NCBI GenBank assembly: GCA_965223985.1
Contig: OZ245030.1
Span: 3,286,001-3,350,000 of the forward strand
Source: JAPPKS01 sp963667895
GTDB taxonomy: Bacteria > Poribacteria > WGA-4E > PCPOR2b
Length of the DNA stretch: 64,000 bases
Reading direction: 5' to 3'
A program made the position numbers and the translations under genes. Every line of letters begins with the position of its first letter. Positions within the stretch are counted from its first letter, which is position 1. The notes beneath the pieces are model-generated. The model worked only from the letters and a program-made list of their open reading frames with translations. It had not been told where the DNA came from and did no database searches. Positions 60,349 to 64,000 of the stretch are shown piece after piece.

Positions 60349-61158
60349 CTATCGGCATAGCCTCCAATCGTCATGGGCAAGATCGTGGCAAACCGTTAGC
60401 TCGCGTCTAGAAGCGCACAGCTTAAAGTAAACCAGATGTTGTGGGCGTTCCGTCCACCAGTCGCCTTCGAGCTTCCAGACATCAATCACGCGGTCAAAAT
60501 ATAGCCACGTGTCGCCGCGTCGAATTGCTTCCGGAAACTCCATACCGCCAACTGTTTTTGACAGTATCGAAACGCGCTTGGAGTAGCCGCTGAGTTGTGT
60601 CTCATCTCCCCAAACCGTCAGCTGCTGTGCAGTGATGTCATCGGTTATTGGCGGGCCATAGAAAGTGGGTGTGGATGGGTCAACCCCTTTTCCTGACTCT
60701 GACATCATAACACCTTGCTTTCCAAACTGTCTGATTAGATCCGCCTTTTTGATGTTCGCCAACTGCCCCAAGGTGCAGAGCCCCAATCTGTCCAGACGCC
60801 GGAGAAGTTCGGCATCAATTGGCAAAAGCGAGACGCTCTGATTTGCCATGAAAGCCGGTGTTTCCTCTGATGATACGACACACGGCGCATCCGGCGCTGC
60901 GTTTTGCGCTGCGGCAAAACTGGCGAAACGGGACGATGCGACACCGACGCGGATTTCAGGACAGATTCCTCTCAACTCGCCGCGTAAATGCCTAATGAAT
61001 ACGTCGGCTTCGTCCGTCATCTCAGAAACCTCTAAATTTAAATAGATGCAGTTGCTTTTGATTTCACATCTAAGACAGGCGGGCACTTCTGCTGCCAGTA
61101 TTTCTTTAATGTCTTTTAAGTGATTGTTAAGGTTCTCTATTAGGAAACAGGCTAGCAT
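60349..61158 (-). CDS. imuB: Compact ImuB-like Y-family polymerase homologue
   Basis: ImuB bridges DnaE2 and the beta clamp in mutagenesis complexes. From the ATG at 61158 this protein has only 269 residues, against 400-500 in typical ImuB. It begins MLACFLIENL as ImuB does, but most of the palm and fingers is missing. PEIRVGVASSRFASFAAAQ and the thumb LDRLGLCTLGQLANIKKADL (helix-hairpin-helix) are clear. The C-terminus DVWKLEGDWWTERPQHLVYF and ELTVCHDLAHDDWRL resembles the DUF6504-type domain found beside dnaE2. No catalytic acids are visible, in line with a scaffold role. The TAG stop abuts the dnaE2 ATG. Confidence 0.8.
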   Translation of the reverse strand: MLACFLIENLNNHLKDIKEILAAEVPACLRCEIKSNCIYLNLEVSEMTDEADVFIRHLRGELRGICPEIRVGVASSRFASFAAAQNAAPDAPCVVSSEETPAFMANQSVSLLPIDAELLRRLDRLGLCTLGQLANIKKADLIRQFGKQGVMMSESGKGVDPSTPTFYGPPITDDITAQQLTVWGDETQLSGYSKRVSILSKTVGGMEFPEAIRRGDTWLYFDRVIDVWKLEGDWWTERPQHLVYFKLCASRRELTVCHDLAHDDWRLCR

Positions 61159-61291
61159 AGTTATACGAATCCTCAATCCTGTCTAATAAAACTTAACTAT
61201 AGTATACTGGTGTTATGTTAATACGTCAAGAATAAAAATGAGACGTGTCTTAGGCGGGAACCATGGGGTGTGAGCGATGGGAAACGAACGG

Positions 61292-61320
61292 TTGACAGTC
61301 GGAGTGGAATCTGTTAATCT
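61292..61320 (+). promoter_or_regulatory. Putative sigma-70 promoter
   Basis: TTGACA at 61292-61297, a 17-base spacer and TAATCT at 61315-61320. It directs transcription away from imuB-dnaE2, into a strong hairpin and a small ORF. Confidence 0.5.
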
Positions 61321-61335
61321 AAATGTATCGCGTTA

Positions 61336-61379
61336 GTTGAGGGGTGTCACGGTCGCCAATCCCGGTGACCGCCCTCAAC
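61336..61379 (+). ncRNA. Strong hairpin at the predicted transcript 5' end
   Basis: GTTGAGGG (61336-61343) pairs with CCCTCAAC (61372-61379), and inside it GTCAC (61346-61350) pairs with GTGAC (61365-61369). It begins about 9 bases after the predicted start of transcription. It may be a structured leader, a small RNA or a repeat; no known class was recognised. Confidence 0.4.
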
Positions 61380-61406
61380 CACTTTGACACAGTGAACGAT
61401 GCGAGA

Positions 61407-61613
61407 ATGCGTAATCCCAAAACTAACAATTCAGAAGATTCGTGTCAATATCACGAGCTACTCCTATGGATTTCATTGGGCCGACATGTTATGACGGCAT
61501 GGCGGCGTGTTGAATCCCGAAGGCTTTCGCAAATTGGTTTTCTGCGGAAAACGGGGGAGTATTTGCGAAAATTGCGTTGGCTAGGCGTGATTAAACAATT
61601 GCCTAGTCATTAA
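61407..61613 (+). CDS. Short hypothetical ORF
   Basis: ATG at 61407 opens 68 codons: MRNPKTNNSEDSCQYHELLL to LRKTGEYLRKLRWLGVIKQL. Basic, no membrane segment and no clear ribosome site. It lies downstream of a plausible promoter and hairpin. Family not recognised; it may not be translated. Confidence 0.3.
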   Translation: MRNPKTNNSEDSCQYHELLLWISLGRHVMTAWRRVESRRLSQIGFLRKTGEYLRKLRWLGVIKQLPSH

Positions 61614-61934
61614 ATATCAAATGCCAAGTCTCAGAGATGCAGAGGGTCGGTTACACTCTATGACGCGATGCAAAGCGCACTGGAAGCTTTTTGTGTTTTC
61701 GATTGGCGGGTGTTGTGATTCAAGTTACACTCACATCTCTAGTGTTGGTGTGAATAAGCTTGAACTTGAGAAGAAAATGAATCATCCCTCGATGAATCTG
61801 ATTCGATATAACTTGAATCTGTATGCTCGGTAAGTTATCATAATTATATGACTTCTGGCACAAGATTTGAAGACTGAACAAAAATTGATGCGAAGGTCCA
61901 CACTCTTGATGAATTTATTAGGAGATTGATTAAT
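61614..61934. other. Intergenic region before htpX
   Basis: About 320 bases. A 70-codon frame from 61621 has no ribosome site or resemblance and is not accepted. No clear promoter for htpX was found. Confidence 0.35.
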
Positions 61935-62771
61935 ATGAACACCCTGAAGACCGGTTTGCTGATGATTGCCTTAACGATGCTTTTGATGTTGATTGGAAGG
62001 TTCTTTGGTGAAGGAGGTATAATAATCGCCTTCATGATGGCAGTTATCATGAACCTTGGTTCCTACTGGTTTAGCGATAAGGTTGTTCTAACGATGTATA
62101 AAGCGCAAGAGGTCGACTCGAGCAGCGAATTATACCGAATTGTGCAGGCACAGGCGCAGAAAACAGGCTTGCCGATGCCGCGCGTCTATATAATTCCAAC
62201 CGATTCACCTAACGCTTTTGCAACAGGTAGAAGTCCCAAGCATGCAGCAGTTGCAGCAACGGAAGGTAGTATGCGCTTGTTGTCCCGAGAAGAACTCGCT
62301 GGCGTCATCGGGCATGAACTTGCGCATATTAAACACCGTGATATCCTGATAAGCAGTATTGTTGCAACGATAGCCGGGGCAATTATGATGATTGCGCAGA
62401 TGGCGCAATGGGCTGCAATTTTCGGTGGCTTAAGAGGTGATGACAACGAAGACAGTGGTGGAGGTATCATCGGTTTTCTCTTCATGATTATTGTGGCGCC
62501 AATTGCTGCGATCGTCATCCAACTCGCCATTTCCCGTTCTCGTGAATATGCTGCGGATCGAGGCGGCGCAGCGATTTGTGGGAATCCGATTGCGCTTGCA
62601 AACGCCCTTCGCAAACTTGAGCGGGGTGTCGAAGTGTCGCCAATGCACACAAACGCCGCCACTTCCCACCTTTTCATTGCGAATTCGCTGCGTGGCGGGT
62701 TCGCAGGGCTCTTCAGCACTCATCCGCCTATGGAGGAACGCATCCGTCGCCTCGAGGCAATGAGGCAATAA
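61935..62771 (+). CDS. htpX: HtpX-type membrane zinc metalloprotease (M48)
   Basis: HtpX degrades misfolded membrane proteins. The 278 residues start with two membrane helices (GLLMIALTMLLMLIGRFFG and IIIAFMMAVIMNLGSYWF). The zinc motif is VIGHELAHIKHRD (HExxH), and the third ligand glutamate lies in SRSREYAADRGGA. Two more helices flank the linker between them. The FSTHPPMEERIRRLEAM ending is characteristic. The ATG at 61935 has TTAGGAG 7 bases upstream; TTG at 61926 overlaps less well. A DUF255 gene follows after 41 bases, perhaps in the same operon. Confidence 0.95.
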   Translation: MNTLKTGLLMIALTMLLMLIGRFFGEGGIIIAFMMAVIMNLGSYWFSDKVVLTMYKAQEVDSSSELYRIVQAQAQKTGLPMPRVYIIPTDSPNAFATGRSPKHAAVAATEGSMRLLSREELAGVIGHELAHIKHRDILISSIVATIAGAIMMIAQMAQWAAIFGGLRGDDNEDSGGGIIGFLFMIIVAPIAAIVIQLAISRSREYAADRGGAAICGNPIALANALRKLERGVEVSPMHTNAATSHLFIANSLRGGFAGLFSTHPPMEERIRRLEAMRQ

Positions 62772-62812
62772 TTGCACTATCGCTAAGGCGTGAAAAAAAC
62801 AGAGGAATTGTT

Positions 62813-64000
62813 ATGTTATCGAGTGTACTCCGATTGTGTGAATTTCGTCTTAACTCATACCGAATCTCACTCGTCTTAATCTCTGCGATTATTGCGATTG
62901 ATGGTTTTGGTGGTGTTGTTTATGCCGTAGAGGAACATGCGTCTCAACACCAACTCAAAAGCCCAGACGGAACGTGGAAATGGACAAACTCCTTAATCCA
63001 TGAAACAAGTCCTTACCTGCTTTTGCACACCCACAACCCAGTAGACTGGTATCCTTGGGGGTCTGAAGCACTGGAACGGGCGAAAGCCGAGAATAAGCCG
63101 ATTTTTCTCTCAGTTGGTTACTCGACTTGTTATTGGTGTCATGTTATGGAAAGGAATGTCTTCTCAAATCCGGAAATCGCCGAACTAATGAATCAGTGGT
63201 TTATCAACATCAAGGTGGATCGAGAGGAACGTCCGGATATTGATGAAATCTACATGACAGCAACCCAAATTATGACACAACACGGAGGTTGGCCGAACTC
63301 TGTCTTTTTGACGCCGGATCTGTTGCCTTTCTTTGGAGGCACCTACTTTCCACCGGAGGACAGCGTTGGTCGCCCCGGTTTTCCACGCATCCTACGAGGT
63401 GTTCATGACGCATGGGTGAATCAACGGGCATTGGTTATTGACCGGGCGAATCAAATTACAGCAGTCATCAGACAAGCAACGAGCGAAGGCATCATCAACA
63501 CCGATGAAACACCGCTTGATGGCCAATTGATTGAATCCGCCGTAGACTATCTCACGCAGAGATACAACGCAGACTACGGTGGCTTCGGCGGCGCACCGAA
63601 ATTTCCGAGTCCAACCAATCTTGAATTTTTACTAAGTGAATATCAACGTCGGACTGCGACACCATTTCGCATTGAATCGCAATTTGCGAGTGATTTGGAC
63701 GGGGGTACGCTTCCGAATGCTTTGCGACACGCGCTTGAAAACACAGACATTTCACTATCGGAAAATGTCATCGTTTCGATTAAGGAGAAAGGCACCGAGT
63801 GGTTAATCACTGATATTGCCAACAAACAGGCTTACCCAATAAGGAAGGATGGAGGTGAGCTAAAGATTTATAAATCCGCTGATTCGTTACTCAAGATGAT
63901 TTCCCATACCCTAGACATGATGGCATACGGTGGTATGTACGATCAGATCGGCGGCGGATTCCATCGGTATTCAGTCGATGCGAAATGGCTTGTTCCGCAC
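62813..64000 (+). CDS. YyaL/DUF255 thioredoxin-domain protein, 3' partial
   Basis: The frame runs from ATG 62813 (AGAGGAATTGTT before it) to the right edge without a stop, 396 codons. An N-terminal hydrophobic stretch (ISLVLISAIIAIDGFGGVVYA) looks like a signal peptide. The DUF255 thioredoxin-like domain starts at about residue 63: NSLIHETSPYLLLHTHNPVDW, then VGYSTCYWCHVMERNVF with a CxxC pair, and NIKVDREERPDIDEIYM. GGWPNSVFLTPDLLPFFGGT follows, and the (alpha/alpha)6 barrel begins near YGGFGGAPKFPSP. The family (spermatogenesis-associated protein 20 in animals) has no agreed activity. Export would be unusual for it. Confidence 0.9.
   Translation, partial: MLSSVLRLCEFRLNSYRISLVLISAIIAIDGFGGVVYAVEEHASQHQLKSPDGTWKWTNSLIHETSPYLLLHTHNPVDWYPWGSEALERAKAENKPIFLSVGYSTCYWCHVMERNVFSNPEIAELMNQWFINIKVDREERPDIDEIYMTATQIMTQHGGWPNSVFLTPDLLPFFGGTYFPPEDSVGRPGFPRILRGVHDAWVNQRALVIDRANQITAVIRQATSEGIINTDETPLDGQLIESAVDYLTQRYNADYGGFGGAPKFPSPTNLEFLLSEYQRRTATPFRIESQFASDLDGGTLPNALRHALENTDISLSENVIVSIKEKGTEWLITDIANKQAYPIRKDGGELKIYKSADSLLKMISHTLDMMAYGGMYDQIGGGFHRYSVDAKWLVPH

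Noticed and set aside
61621..61833. 70-codon frame before htpX
   Set aside because: No ribosome site, unusual composition and no recognisable family.

Overview
The window looks like a chromosomal segment of an uncultivated bacterium, moderate in GC and without phage or plasmid backbone genes. Several traits together suggest Candidatus Poribacteria or a near relative: many secreted LamG-domain proteins, abundant dispersed repeats built on GTAGGTTGGGT, an Eco57I-like restriction enzyme, and a divergent 16S rRNA with mismatches to common bacterial primers. This assignment is inference; a 16S placement would settle it.

Layout. 0-10.3 kb: the end of a J-domain protein, Mn-type superoxide dismutase, a T-box-controlled ilvB-ilvH-ilvC operon, an OGG1-like glycosylase, a coiled-coil protein coupled to a glycosyltransferase, a SurA-like chaperone and DoxX. 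10.4-18.3 kb: a HEAT-repeat lipid-exported or periplasmic protein, a DUF805 membrane protein and a 1250-residue restriction-modification enzyme, each separated by repeat-filled spacers containing old IS3-family fragments. 18.4-24.5 kb: HtrA protease, a TPR protein, a membrane protein, then on the minus strand a sugar epimerase, a sulfite-oxidase-like enzyme and a prepilin peptidase. 24.7-33.1 kb: tRNA-Pro, hom-lysC, and a yceD-rpmF-fabH-fabD-fabG-acpP-fabF fatty-acid cluster.

33.4-45.8 kb is an accessory island. A consensus promoter precedes a row of LamG proteins in several states of decay, interleaved with a large membrane protein, a clan GH-A glycosidase and an amidohydrolase-like protein. 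All LamG members, whatever their body type, end in the same short tail (AVSPxGxLxTTWGxIK-like), which has no explanation in the known LamG fold. folK follows, then a complete rRNA operon on the minus strand (16S, tRNA-Ile, tRNA-Ala, 23S, 5S) with its promoter and terminator. Its 16S carries paired changes in the central pseudoknot.

52.3-64 kb: a dead IS3-family transposase with an in-frame copy of the local dispersed repeat, a YedK/HMCES gene, a zone of decayed small membrane and secreted genes, a truncated second yedK, and a compact imuB-dnaE2 mutagenesis pair. The window closes with htpX and the start of a YyaL/DUF255 thioredoxin-domain protein.

The housekeeping blocks (ilv, fab, hom-lysC, rrn) are intact and tightly packed. 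Frameshifts, nonsense codons and truncations concentrate in the LamG island and the 54-57 kb zone, so gene turnover is local.
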